Shown: positions 8,236 to 15,932 of the stretch, one piece after another | How the letters are laid out: every line of letters starts with the position of its first letter | Numbering within the stretch: the stretch's first letter is position 1 | Assembly: GCF_900637975.1 (NCBI RefSeq) | Contig: NZ_LR134477.1 | Location: forward strand, 186,001-250,000 | DNA from: Actinomyces viscosus | GTDB taxonomy: Bacteria; Actinomycetota; Actinomycetes; Actinomycetales; Actinomycetaceae | DNA length: 64,000 nucleotides | Reading direction: 5' to 3' | Program-made: the position numbers and the translations under genes | The notes under the pieces: model-generated | What the model was told of the DNA's origin: nothing | Database searches by the model: none | The model's input: the letters and a program-made list of their open reading frames with translations, nothing else

Positions 8236-8290
8236 TGCGCCTGAGGCGTGAATGCCTGCCGATGGGTCTGTACCGCGTGCCCGCGCGTGC

Positions 8291-8296
8291 GACGAT
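8291..8296 (+). promoter_or_regulatory. -10-like GACGAT of the stress-protein gene
   Basis: GACGAT ends seven bases before the ATG at 8304. It shares the A-N-G-A-T pattern of other leaderless starts in this window. It is the weakest of the group at its first base. Confidence 0.3.
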
Positions 8297-8303
8297 AGCC
8301 CCC

Positions 8304-9113
8304 ATGAGTGCCAATCCGAGCCCGCTGTCCTCCCTGTCCTCGCCCAGCGGTGGTGTCATGCCCCAGGGTGAGGAGGTGGCCTCCTTCGCGACCTACCCCG
8401 AGGCGCAAAGGGCCGTCGACGCCCTGTCCGACCAGGGCTTCCCGGTCCAGCACCTGGCGATCATCGGTACCGACCTGCGGCAGGTCGAGCGCATCACCGG
8501 GCGCATGAGCTGGGGGCGTGCGGCGATGTCGGGGGCCATGAGCGGCCTGTGGATCGGGGTGTTCTTCGGTCTCATCATGTCGGTGGCCGGCAGCAGCGGG
8601 CCCCGGCTCAGCTTCTGGGCCTGTGTCCTGCTGGGGGTGCTGTGGGGCATCGTCTTCCAGCTCTTCAGCTACGCCCTGACGCGTGGACGGCGCGACTTCA
8701 CCTCGATCAGCCAGGTCGTGGCCTCGCGCTACTCGATCATCGCCGCCCGTGAGGCCCGTGAGGCGGCCCAGGCGCTGACCGATGTCCCGGGCAACCTCAC
8801 GCGCGGGGGAGAGGCCCAGCGCCGGTCCCAGGAGCGTCGTCGGGCCCGGGAGACGACCTCCGGGCCGACGGCCTTCGGCTCCCGCCCCGACGAGCAGCCC
8901 CGCTTCGGGGTGCGGCTGCCGCAGCCCGACAGCACCGCCTCCGACATGACTCCCGGACCGGCCTCGGAGCCGCTGACGAGCACTCCTGCCGTCCCCGAGG
9001 ACTACGACCCGTTCCGGCGCCCCTCGCGCCGGGAGGATCAGGAGGAACCAGGTGACTCGACGTCGTCGCGGGGCCCCGGTGGCGACGCCGGCTCCGGCGA
9101 CAACGACCGATGA
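8304..9113 (+). CDS. General stress protein-like membrane protein
   Basis: 269-residue protein. Residues 24-66 match the 'general stress protein' domain (VASFATYPEAQRAVDALSDQ start, VERITGRM end). Two Gly-rich membrane helices follow (about 74-95 and 104-124), and a polar, disordered tail of about 120 residues runs to the end. The N-terminal ATG at 8304 is preferred over an upstream in-frame ATG because the family domain and -10 spacing fit. Function is not known beyond association with stress in related proteins. A Mycobacterium relative lies near the mrp/MgtE block in the same relative position (from memory). Confidence 0.75.
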   Translation: MSANPSPLSSLSSPSGGVMPQGEEVASFATYPEAQRAVDALSDQGFPVQHLAIIGTDLRQVERITGRMSWGRAAMSGAMSGLWIGVFFGLIMSVAGSSGPRLSFWACVLLGVLWGIVFQLFSYALTRGRRDFTSISQVVASRYSIIAAREAREAAQALTDVPGNLTRGGEAQRRSQERRRARETTSGPTAFGSRPDEQPRFGVRLPQPDSTASDMTPGPASEPLTSTPAVPEDYDPFRRPSRREDQEEPGDSTSSRGPGGDAGSGDNDR

Positions 9114-9159
9114 GGACTGACGAGGACCGACGAGGACTGAGGGGCAAGGGATTTCGGCG

Positions 9160-10008
9160 ATGAGTATTCCGGTGGGGCTGTCGACTGCCTGCGTGGTTCC
9201 CGGCAGCGTTCCCGACACCTTCGCGATCGCCCAGGAGCTGGGCTACGACGGCATCGAGGTCATGGTCTGGAGCGAGAAGGCCTCTCAGGACGCCACCCGT
9301 CTGGCGGCCCTGGTGGAGAAGTTCGACCAGCCGGTGCTGGCGGTCCACGCCCCCACGCTGCTGGTGACCCGCGGGGTCTTCGGCGCGGACCCGTGGGACA
9401 AGGTGGACCGCTCCATCGAGCTGGCCCACTACCTCGAGGCGCCCACGGTGGTGCTTCACCCGCCGTTCTTCTGGCAGACCCGCTACGCGCGCTCCTTCAT
9501 CGCCGGGGTCGCCCAGCGCGAGGCCACCACCGGCATCCACCTGGCGGTGGAGAACATGTTCACCTGGAGGCCCCGGCACGCCCACTCCACGCGCGACTTC
9601 CAGGCCTACTCGCCCACCTGGGACCCGGTGGGGCAGGGCTACAAGTCGGTGACGCTGGACATCTCCCACGCCGCCACCTCCGGATCCGACGCCCTGGCCA
9701 TGGCCCGTTCCCTGGGACCCACCCTGCGCCACCTGCATCTGACCGACGGCGTTCCCGGCCCCCTGGATGACCACCTGCTGCCCGGGCAGGGAAACCAGGA
9801 CTGCGCCGGGGTCCTCAAGCACCTGGTGGCCACCGGCTTCGAGGACGTCGGCGGACAGGTGGTCGTCGAGGTGACCACCAGGTCCATGACGGCCGCCCAG
9901 CGCCTGGAGGGGCTCGCCAGTGCGCTCGCCTTCGCCCGGGAGCACCTGGAGGGCGGGGAGCCGGCGCACGTTCCCGAGCCGACCCGCAGGCGCTACCGCC
10001 GCGGCTGA
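9160..10008 (+). CDS. Sugar phosphate isomerase/epimerase family TIM-barrel protein
   Basis: 282-residue xylose-isomerase-like TIM barrel (AP endonuclease 2 superfamily). The strand-end residues expected to bind metal are visible: LAVHAP, VVLHPPF, LAVENMF, LDISHA, LHLTDG and VVEVTT. This arrangement is shared by endonuclease IV, myo-inosose dehydratase and sugar epimerases, so the substrate cannot be assigned. It follows the stress-protein gene after a gap holding three near-copies of a GACGAGGAC repeat (about 9112-9140) and converges on the metal-efflux operon with only 8 bp between the stops. Confidence 0.75.
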   Translation: MSIPVGLSTACVVPGSVPDTFAIAQELGYDGIEVMVWSEKASQDATRLAALVEKFDQPVLAVHAPTLLVTRGVFGADPWDKVDRSIELAHYLEAPTVVLHPPFFWQTRYARSFIAGVAQREATTGIHLAVENMFTWRPRHAHSTRDFQAYSPTWDPVGQGYKSVTLDISHAATSGSDALAMARSLGPTLRHLHLTDGVPGPLDDHLLPGQGNQDCAGVLKHLVATGFEDVGGQVVVEVTTRSMTAAQRLEGLASALAFAREHLEGGEPAHVPEPTRRRYRRG

Positions 10009-10016
10009 GCCCCGCG

Positions 10017-11009
10017 CTAGCAGTAGGCGACCTCGTGCTCGAGGTGAGAGACGGGCTCGAGCTGGAGGGTCGCGTGCTGGATCTTGACCGGGAAGTGCTC
10101 GGCCACGCAGCCCTGGAGCCGATCGAGGATCTCCTCGGTGTGACCGTCGCGCAGGCACTCGTCGCGCACGACGACGTGCGCGGTCAGCACCGGCATCCCT
10201 GAGGAGACCGTCCAGGCGTGCAGGTCGTGGACCTCCTCGACGTGGTCGACGCCGAGCATGTGGGTGCGCACCTGCGCCAGGTCCAGCTCCTTGGGCGTGA
10301 AGTCCATGAGGACGGCCAGGGCCGAGCGCAGCAGCGCCACGGCCCGGGGCAGGATGAGGACGGCGATGAGGAGGGAGGCCACGGCGTCGGCCCGGGTCCA
10401 GCCGGTGCGGGCCACCACCGCGGCCGCGATGATGACGCCCACGGAGCCCAGGGCGTCGTTGAGGACCTCCAGGAAGGCGGCCCTCATGTTGAGGTTCTCG
10501 CCGTGCCCCTCGCCACGGCGCCCGCCGGAGAGGACCAGCAGCGCGATGACGTTGGCGGCCAGCCCGATGACGCCCATGACGAGCATGCCGGAGGCCTCGA
10601 CCTGCGGGGCGATCAGCAGGTTGTGAACCGCCTTGAAGGCCACGAAGAGGCCGACGACGGCCAGCATGCCCGCCTGGAGCGCGGCCCCGATGACCTCGGC
10701 GCGGCGCATGCCCCAGGTGGAGCGGTCCGTGGCCGGCCGCGTGGACAGGTGCGCGGCCGTTAGGGCCATGACCAGGCCGACGACGTCGGTGAGCATGTGC
10801 CCGGCGTCGGCCAGCAGGGCCAGCGAGCCGGTCAGCAGCGCCGTGACGATCTCGGCCACCAGGACGGTGGCCGACAGGCACAGGGCGACCAGCAGCCGGC
10901 CTCGCGAGGCCCCCGCGCCGTGGTTGTGCGAGTGCCCGTGAGTGTGCTCGTGGGCGTGCTCAGGGGTGGGGGAGTGGTCGTCGTGGTCGTGGCTGTCCGG
11001 GGTGCTCAC
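10017..11009 (-). CDS. Cation diffusion facilitator (Zn/Co/Cd efflux)
   Basis: 330-residue CDF transporter that exports divalent metal in exchange for protons. The N-terminus is His/Asp-rich (HDHDDH, then EHAHEHTHGHSHNHG), a likely metal-binding stretch. Six membrane helices follow. HMLTD in helix 2 and the matching LNDALGS site in helix 5 give the transport-site His/Asp residues. The cytoplasmic C-terminal domain (about 210-310) has HDLHAWTVSSG. Its ATG overlaps the stop of the upstream ArsR gene by 4 bp, so the pair is one operon and the repressor presumably senses the exported metal. Confidence 0.9.
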   Translation of the reverse strand: MSTPDSHDHDDHSPTPEHAHEHTHGHSHNHGAGASRGRLLVALCLSATVLVAEIVTALLTGSLALLADAGHMLTDVVGLVMALTAAHLSTRPATDRSTWGMRRAEVIGAALQAGMLAVVGLFVAFKAVHNLLIAPQVEASGMLVMGVIGLAANVIALLVLSGGRRGEGHGENLNMRAAFLEVLNDALGSVGVIIAAAVVARTGWTRADAVASLLIAVLILPRAVALLRSALAVLMDFTPKELDLAQVRTHMLGVDHVEEVHDLHAWTVSSGMPVLTAHVVVRDECLRDGHTEEILDRLQGCVAEHFPVKIQHATLQLEPVSHLEHEVAYC

Positions 11010-11422
11010 AGCGGCTCCTTGGCTTGGCTGTCCTGGCTGTCCTGACTGTCCCGGCTGTCCTGGCCGGAGGGGGCTGAGGAGCCGGAGGCGATGATGTCGG
11101 CCAGGGACTCGGCCGCGGCCAGGACCTGCTCGATGGCCTCGGGATTCTCGATCCTGCTGACGTTGGCCCGTCCGTGGGAGTGGCTGGAGATGAGACCCGC
11201 GCTGCGCAGGATCGCCAGGTGCTGGGAGACGGTCGACTGGGCCAGGCCCAGGTGCTCGGTCAGCTCCACCACCCGGTGCTCGCCGCCGTGAAGGTGACGC
11301 AGGATCGCCAGACGGGTGGCGTCCCCCAGGACGTCGAGCAGGGAGGCCACGGTGGAGGCCTCGTGCACGGCGCCGTGGTCCTGCGGGCGGTCCTCGGGAA
11401 GTAGTCCATGTTTCATCGTCAT
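11006..11422 (-). CDS. ArsR/SmtB-family metal-responsive repressor
   Basis: 138-residue winged-helix regulator. The ArsR core is at about 25-100: LGDATRLAILRHLHGGEHRV, then the recognition helix LGLAQSTVSQHLAILRSAGLI and a wing with His residues (SSHSHGRANVSRI). His-rich segments near the N-terminus (MKHG), in the wing and elsewhere could bind Zn, Ni or Co, but the cysteine pair of ArsR/CadC types is missing. The start ATG lies inside a perfect palindrome and six bases from a -10 hexamer. A second in-frame ATG lies two codons in. The C-terminus has a short repetitive SQDSQDSQDSQ tail. Operon partner is the CDF transporter. Confidence 0.88.
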   Translation of the reverse strand: MTMKHGLLPEDRPQDHGAVHEASTVASLLDVLGDATRLAILRHLHGGEHRVVELTEHLGLAQSTVSQHLAILRSAGLISSHSHGRANVSRIENPEAIEQVLAAAESLADIIASGSSAPSGQDSRDSQDSQDSQAKEPL

Positions 11423-11434
11423 ATGACGATGCTA
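11414..11434 (-). promoter_or_regulatory. Operator palindrome over the arsR start, with -10 TAGCAT
   Basis: An 18-bp perfect palindrome, CATCGTCATATGACGATG, spans 11414-11431. It contains the arsR start codon (11420-11422). On the minus strand TAGCAT (11429-11434) ends six bases before the ATG. A dimer bound here would cover the predicted transcription start and the initiation codon. Confidence 0.6.
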
Positions 11435-11487
11435 TTCATGGATGCCGATGATGCGCAAGGGGTGTTGGCCCACCTGCGGGGAGGCGC

Positions 11488-13110
11488 TCAGGCGATGAGT
11501 CCGCTCACCCAGGCCTCGACCTCCTCCACGGTGCGGGGCACGTCCTGGGTCAGCCGCTCGACGCTGCCGTCCTCACGCACGACGACATCGTCCTCGATGC
11601 GCACACCGGTGCCGCGCATCTCGGCGGGCACCAGCAGGTCGTCGTCGCGGAAGTACAGGCCCGGCTCGATGGTGAAGCACATGCCCGGCCTGAGCTCGGC
11701 CTCCATGTACATCTCGCGGCGCGCCTGGGCGCAGTCGTGGACGTCCAGGCCCAGGTGGTGGCTGGTCCCGTGGACCATCCAGCGCCGGTGGTACTGGCCC
11801 TCGGGCGCCAGCGAGTCGGCGGCGCTGACCCCCTCGGGCAGCATCCCCCACTCCTCCAGGCGGGCGGCGATCACCTCCATGGCGGCGGCGTGGACGTCCT
11901 TGAAGCGGCAGCCCGGGGTGCCGGCCCGCTCGAAGGCGGCGTCGGCGGCGTCGAGCACCGCCTGGTAGATCCTGCGCTGGGCCTCGGTGAAGCGGCCGTC
12001 GACCGGGATCGTGCGGGTGACGTCGGCGGTGTAGAGGGAGTCGACCTCCACGCCGGCGTCGACCAGGACCAGCTGGCCGGGCTCGACGGCGCCGTCGTTG
12101 TTGATCCAGTGCAGCGTGTTGGCGTGGTTGCCCGCTGCGGCGATCGTGTCGTAGCCCAGGCCGTTGCCCTCCTCGCGCGCCTTGGCGCCGAAGGCGCCTT
12201 CCAGGACCCGCTCGCCGCGCCAGTGGCCGCGGGCCCGCGGGATGGAGCGGATGAGGTCGTCGAAGCCCTCCTTGGTGGCGGCCACGGCGGCGCGCAGCTG
12301 GTCGATCTCCCAGGGGTCCTTGGTCAGGCGCAGCTCGCTGGCGGCCTCGGCCAGGCCGGCGTCGACCTCGGCGGCGGCCTGGCCGGTCTCCAGCCCGACC
12401 TTCTGGCGCGTGGTGGTCACTAGGGCGGTGACGGCCTCATCGGCCTCGGCGACGACGCGCAGCTGCACCGCGTCGGGGCCGGCGTCCTTGGCCAGGGCAT
12501 CGGGCAGGGAGTCGATGTGGGCGCAGCGCATACCGGTGGCCGACTCGACCTCCTCCAAGGACGGGCGCACCCCCACCCACAGCTCGCCGTAGCGGGGGTC
12601 GCCGTAGAACTCCTGGCTGGAGCGCGAGGCCCGGGGGCGGAAGTACAGGACCGCCTCGTGGGTGGGGGCGGCATCGTCCGGTTCCGCCGAGGGTGTGTCC
12701 TGGACGGGTGAGACGGGTGAGGTGAGGGGCTCCAGGACGAGGACGGCGTCGGGCTCGAAGTCCGTGCCCGTCCCGGCCAGATGGGCGAAGGCGCTGTGCG
12801 GCCGGAAGCGGTAGTCGCAGTCGTTGTTGCGCACCTTGAGCGCGCCGGCGGGCAGCACCAGGCGCTCGCCGGGGAAGAGCCGTCCGAGGGCCTCCCGGCG
12901 GGCAGCCGCCCACGGGGCCGCCTCGCTGCGTGCGGGCAGCCCCTCGGGGCGGGGGCCCCAGCCCGAGCCGATGAAGTCCCTGAAGGCCTGGTTGTCGGGC
13001 TGGCGGGACCGGTTGGATCCGCGCGCCGCCAGGGACTGGGGGGCCTCCTCGGAGGAGGCGGACGCGGAGGTGTCGTTGAGGCTGTCGTCTGCAGGGGAGG
13101 TCGATGTCAT
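11488..13110 (-). CDS. pepP: Xaa-Pro aminopeptidase (aminopeptidase P)
   Basis: 540-residue M24 peptidase that removes an N-terminal residue before proline. The AMP-N domain occupies about 70-240. The pita-bread catalytic domain follows, with metal ligands in LVLVDAGVE and SLYTADVTRT (two Asp), the His in HGTSHHLGLDVHD, and the two Glu in FTIEPGLYF and VRIEDDVVV. About 45 residues at the N-terminus are Ser/Ala-rich and poorly conserved. The AMP-N domain carries a short insert (about residues 128-148). No partner genes are evident. Confidence 0.9.
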   Translation of the reverse strand: MTSTSPADDSLNDTSASASSEEAPQSLAARGSNRSRQPDNQAFRDFIGSGWGPRPEGLPARSEAAPWAAARREALGRLFPGERLVLPAGALKVRNNDCDYRFRPHSAFAHLAGTGTDFEPDAVLVLEPLTSPVSPVQDTPSAEPDDAAPTHEAVLYFRPRASRSSQEFYGDPRYGELWVGVRPSLEEVESATGMRCAHIDSLPDALAKDAGPDAVQLRVVAEADEAVTALVTTTRQKVGLETGQAAAEVDAGLAEAASELRLTKDPWEIDQLRAAVAATKEGFDDLIRSIPRARGHWRGERVLEGAFGAKAREEGNGLGYDTIAAAGNHANTLHWINNDGAVEPGQLVLVDAGVEVDSLYTADVTRTIPVDGRFTEAQRRIYQAVLDAADAAFERAGTPGCRFKDVHAAAMEVIAARLEEWGMLPEGVSAADSLAPEGQYHRRWMVHGTSHHLGLDVHDCAQARREMYMEAELRPGMCFTIEPGLYFRDDDLLVPAEMRGTGVRIEDDVVVREDGSVERLTQDVPRTVEEVEAWVSGLIA

Positions 13111-13116
13111 AGCGGC

Positions 13117-13122
13117 ATCATC
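13117..13122 (-). promoter_or_regulatory. -10-like GATGAT of pepP
   Basis: GATGAT on the minus strand ends six bases before the ATG at 13110. No Shine-Dalgarno sequence is seen. Confidence 0.3.
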
Positions 13123-13200
13123 CCACCGTCGAGCCCCTGCCCGTGCCTGGGAGAGGCCGCCGGGCGTCTGAGGGCGCTCGATGAGGTCAGTTCGGTGAGG

Positions 13201-14337
13201 TCAGTGCCGTTCGTCGGCCGGGAAGCGCACCCCTACCTGGCGGCGGGCCTCCTCCAGGACCCTGACCGCGGCCACCGAGTGCCCCAGGGGGTGCAGCTCG
13301 GACTCTCGCGCTCCGGCGCGCACCAGGCGGCACACCTCGGCCAGCTCGTAGGCGAGCTGGTGGCCGGGCAGCTGAGCGCTGCGCTCGACCGACAGGTCCT
13401 CGCGCGCCCGCACCCCCTCGTCCGAGCTCCTGGTCGCGGCCGGACCGCGCAGCTCGATGCGCCGGGGCCACTGGCAGTCATCGATACTCAGCACGTCCCG
13501 ATCCGAGGTGAAGGTCGACTTCGTCCCCGGAGAGGTCTTGGAGTGCAGGCAGACGACCTCCAGCCCGGCGTGCTCACCGGAGTCGTAGGACAGGATGACC
13601 GTGCCCCGTACGTCGGCGCCTGAGTCCAGCAGCTCCCCCGTGGCCGTCACCCGGTCGGGCTCCCCGAACAGGTGGATGGCCAGGTTGACCGGGTAGATGC
13701 CCAGGTCCATGAGGGAGCCTCCGCCCAGGGCCGGGTCGAAGGCCGGCGGCAGCGAGCCGGCCCGGTAGGTCTCCATCCGCGAGGAGAACTGCTCCTTGGA
13801 CAGCAGTACCCGGTGCAGCCGCCCCAGCCTCGGCAGCGTCTCGCGCACCCGTGCCACGCCCGGCTCGAAGGCGGACAGCCACCCCTCCATGAGGAAGCGG
13901 TCGGCCCGCCCGGCTGCCTCCACCATCGCCTCGGCCTGCGCGAGGGTCAGGGCGAAGGGCTTCTCCACCAGTACGTGGAAACCGGCCTCCAGCGCCGTGA
14001 TCGTCTGGCTCGCGTGCAAGGAGTTGGGTGAGCCCACGTAGACGACGTCGATCGGCGCCTCGGAGCCGGATCCGTGGGCCGCGAGCATCTCCTCCAAGGA
14101 GGCGTGGGCGTGAGGGACCGCGTGCTCCTCGGCGAAGGCGGCGGCGCGCTCGCGGCGTGCGGAGGTGACGGCCACGATGCGTGCGGCAGGCTCCCGGGAG
14201 ACCGCCTCGGCGAACCATCCGGCGATGAAACCGGCCCCGATCACCCCGAAGCGGACCGGTGCGTCGTCGGCGTCCTCAGTGTCCCCGGTGCGCGGTGCGG
14301 TACTCATACTGCGGATACTGCGGCTCGGCTCACTCAT
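13201..14337 (-). CDS. Gfo/Idh/MocA-family oxidoreductase
   Basis: 378-residue NAD(P)-dependent dehydrogenase-like protein. The Rossmann fold begins at about residue 28 with RFGVIGAGFIAGW, and the Gfo/Idh/MocA Lys-Pro motif is present as VLVEKPFAL. The C-terminal alpha/beta substrate domain begins near MEGWLSAFEPG. The substrate (probably a sugar or polyol derivative) cannot be assigned. The ATG at 14337 is preferred because CAGACT lies seven bases upstream; an ATG ten codons in is the alternative. It is transcribed divergently from the PHP gene with only 50 bp between the start codons. Confidence 0.82.
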   Translation of the reverse strand: MSEPSRSIRSMSTAPRTGDTEDADDAPVRFGVIGAGFIAGWFAEAVSREPAARIVAVTSARRERAAAFAEEHAVPHAHASLEEMLAAHGSGSEAPIDVVYVGSPNSLHASQTITALEAGFHVLVEKPFALTLAQAEAMVEAAGRADRFLMEGWLSAFEPGVARVRETLPRLGRLHRVLLSKEQFSSRMETYRAGSLPPAFDPALGGGSLMDLGIYPVNLAIHLFGEPDRVTATGELLDSGADVRGTVILSYDSGEHAGLEVVCLHSKTSPGTKSTFTSDRDVLSIDDCQWPRRIELRGPAATRSSDEGVRAREDLSVERSAQLPGHQLAYELAEVCRLVRAGARESELHPLGHSVAAVRVLEEARRQVGVRFPADERH

Positions 14338-14344
14338 GCCGTCC

Positions 14345-14381
14345 AGTCTGTCACGCCTCCCCTCTCGCGCATCCCTACACT
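14345..14381. promoter_or_regulatory. Interleaved divergent -10 elements (oxidoreductase / PHP genes)
   Basis: The minus-strand CAGACT (14345-14350) ends seven bases before the oxidoreductase ATG. The plus-strand TACACT (14376-14381) ends six bases before the PHP GTG. The two hexamers are 25 bp apart, so each polymerase footprint would cover the other promoter. Confidence 0.45.
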
Positions 14382-14387
14382 GTCCCG

Positions 14388-15233
14388 GTGCGTATTGACC
14401 CCCACACCCACTCGGCCTGCTCCGACGGCACGGACTCACCCGCCGAGCTCATGGCCCAAGCGGCCGGTGCCGGCCTTGACGTCATCGGGCTGACCGACCA
14501 CGACACGACGGCCAGCTGGGACGAGGCGGCCTCGGCCGTACCGGCAACCGGTGTCGCCCTGCTGCGCGGCACCGAGATCTCCTGCGCCGCCGGCGGTGTC
14601 ACCCTCCACCTGCTGTCCTACCTGCACCGGGCTGACGACCCCGCCCTGAACGAGGCCTTCGCCCATGCCCGCACCTCCCGGGACACCCGCGCCCAGCGGA
14701 TGGTCGAGCGCCTCAGCGAGGACTACCCGATCACCTGGGAGGACGTCGTCGCCCACTCCTCCGACTCCCACACGATCGGCAGGCCCCACATCGCCGACGC
14801 CCTGGTGGCGGCCGGGTCCTTCCCCGACCGCAATGAGGCCTTCGCCGGACCGCTGGCCACTGACTCCCCCTACTACGTCATTCACTGGGCGCTGGATCCG
14901 GTCGAGGCCTGCCGGCTGGTCCGAGCGGCCGGCGGGGTCCCGGTGGCCGCTCATCCTCGGGCCTCCTCGCGCCAGCGCTACCTCGTGCCCGATGAGGTCT
15001 TCGCCGAGATGGCCGAGGCCGGGCTGGCCGCCCTGGAGCTCGACCACCGCGACCAGGGTCCCGAGCAGCGCGAGCAGGTCCGCGTTCTGGCTCAGCGCCT
15101 GGGCCTGGGGCTGTCGGGTGCCTCGGACTACCACGGCACGGGTAAGCCCAACCGCCTGGGGGAGAACCTCATGCCACCAGGGCTTCTGGAGCGGATCCTC
15201 GACGAGGGCGCCCTCGACCTCGTCACGCCCTGA
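14388..15233 (+). CDS. PHP-domain phosphoesterase
   Basis: 281-residue PHP (polymerase and histidinol phosphatase) protein. The N-terminal RIDPHTHSACSDGTDSP gives the first metal ligands. TDHDT, a GTEISC segment, VAAHPRAS and SGASDYHG hold the others. Related single-domain PHP proteins hydrolyse 3',5'-nucleotide bisphosphates or 5'-phosphorylated oligonucleotides (RNase AM/YciV type), which is the likeliest role. The GTG start at 14388 is set by the -10 spacing and by the family N-terminus. MarC follows after 31 bp and could share the mRNA. Confidence 0.82.
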   Translation: MRIDPHTHSACSDGTDSPAELMAQAAGAGLDVIGLTDHDTTASWDEAASAVPATGVALLRGTEISCAAGGVTLHLLSYLHRADDPALNEAFAHARTSRDTRAQRMVERLSEDYPITWEDVVAHSSDSHTIGRPHIADALVAAGSFPDRNEAFAGPLATDSPYYVIHWALDPVEACRLVRAAGGVPVAAHPRASSRQRYLVPDEVFAEMAEAGLAALELDHRDQGPEQREQVRVLAQRLGLGLSGASDYHGTGKPNRLGENLMPPGLLERILDEGALDLVTP

Positions 15234-15264
15234 CTCCTGGCGACTCCGGTGATAGAAAGCCACC

Positions 15265-15894
15265 ATGCTGCAGTCCGTCTTCGAGCCCACGGTCTTCGCC
15301 ACGACCTTCATGACGCTCCTGGTCATTCAGGACCCCCTGGGAGCCATCCCGATCTTCCTGTCGCTGACCTCCCGGCAGAACCCGGCTGAGCGCGCCGCCT
15401 CCGCTCGCCAGGCCACGGTCGTCTCCTTCGGCGTCATCCTTCTCTTCGCGGTCTTCGGCCGCTACATCCTCAAGTTCCTGGGCATCTCGGTGCCCTCGCT
15501 CCAGGTGGCCGGCGGGCTGCTCCTGCTCCTGGTGGCCCTCGAGCTGCTGACGGACAAGGCCGATGAGAGCCCCGATCCCGACGCCGTCACCTCCAACGCG
15601 GCCCTCGTCCCCCTGGGGACGCCCCTCCTGGCGGGCCCCGGGGCGATCGTCGCGGCGATGGTCGCCGTGGACGCCACCGGTGGCGGCGTGGCCGGATGGG
15701 TCTCCGTGACGGCGGCGATCATCGGCACGCATATCGTCGTCTGGATCGCGCTGCGCTTCTCCCTGGGTCTCAACCGGGTGCTGGGCACCTCCGGCATCCG
15801 GATCCTCACCCGGGTCATGGGGCTGCTCCTGGCGGCGATCGCGGTCCAGATCATGGCCGACGGAGTCTTCGCCTTCCTGGAGACCCGCCTCTAG
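15265..15894 (+). CDS. MarC-family (UPF0056) membrane protein
   Basis: 209-residue integral membrane protein with six predicted helices. The conserved family segment near residues 20-35 (VIQDPLGAIPIFLSLT) is present, as is the repeat of that motif in the second half (LGTPLLAGPGAI). The family was once linked to multiple antibiotic resistance, but no transport function is established. TAGAAA ends six bases before the ATG, a weaker leaderless candidate. Three near-copies of a CCCGGGAGAA repeat (about 15896-15925) lie between its stop and the convergent helicase gene. Confidence 0.8.
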   Translation: MLQSVFEPTVFATTFMTLLVIQDPLGAIPIFLSLTSRQNPAERAASARQATVVSFGVILLFAVFGRYILKFLGISVPSLQVAGGLLLLLVALELLTDKADESPDPDAVTSNAALVPLGTPLLAGPGAIVAAMVAVDATGGGVAGWVSVTAAIIGTHIVVWIALRFSLGLNRVLGTSGIRILTRVMGLLLAAIAVQIMADGVFAFLETRL

Positions 15895-15932
15895 CCCGGG
15901 AGAATCCCGGGAGAAGCCTGGGAGAGCAGAGC

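Noticed and set aside
9112..9140. Three GACGAGGAC copies as a possible CRISPR or operator
   Set aside because: Adjacent 10-bp units without spacers in a short gap; best read as a small tandem duplication.
15896..15925. Three CCCGGGAGAA copies between marC and the helicase gene
   Set aside because: Short direct repeats with no hairpin or T-run; not enough for a terminator or mobile element call.
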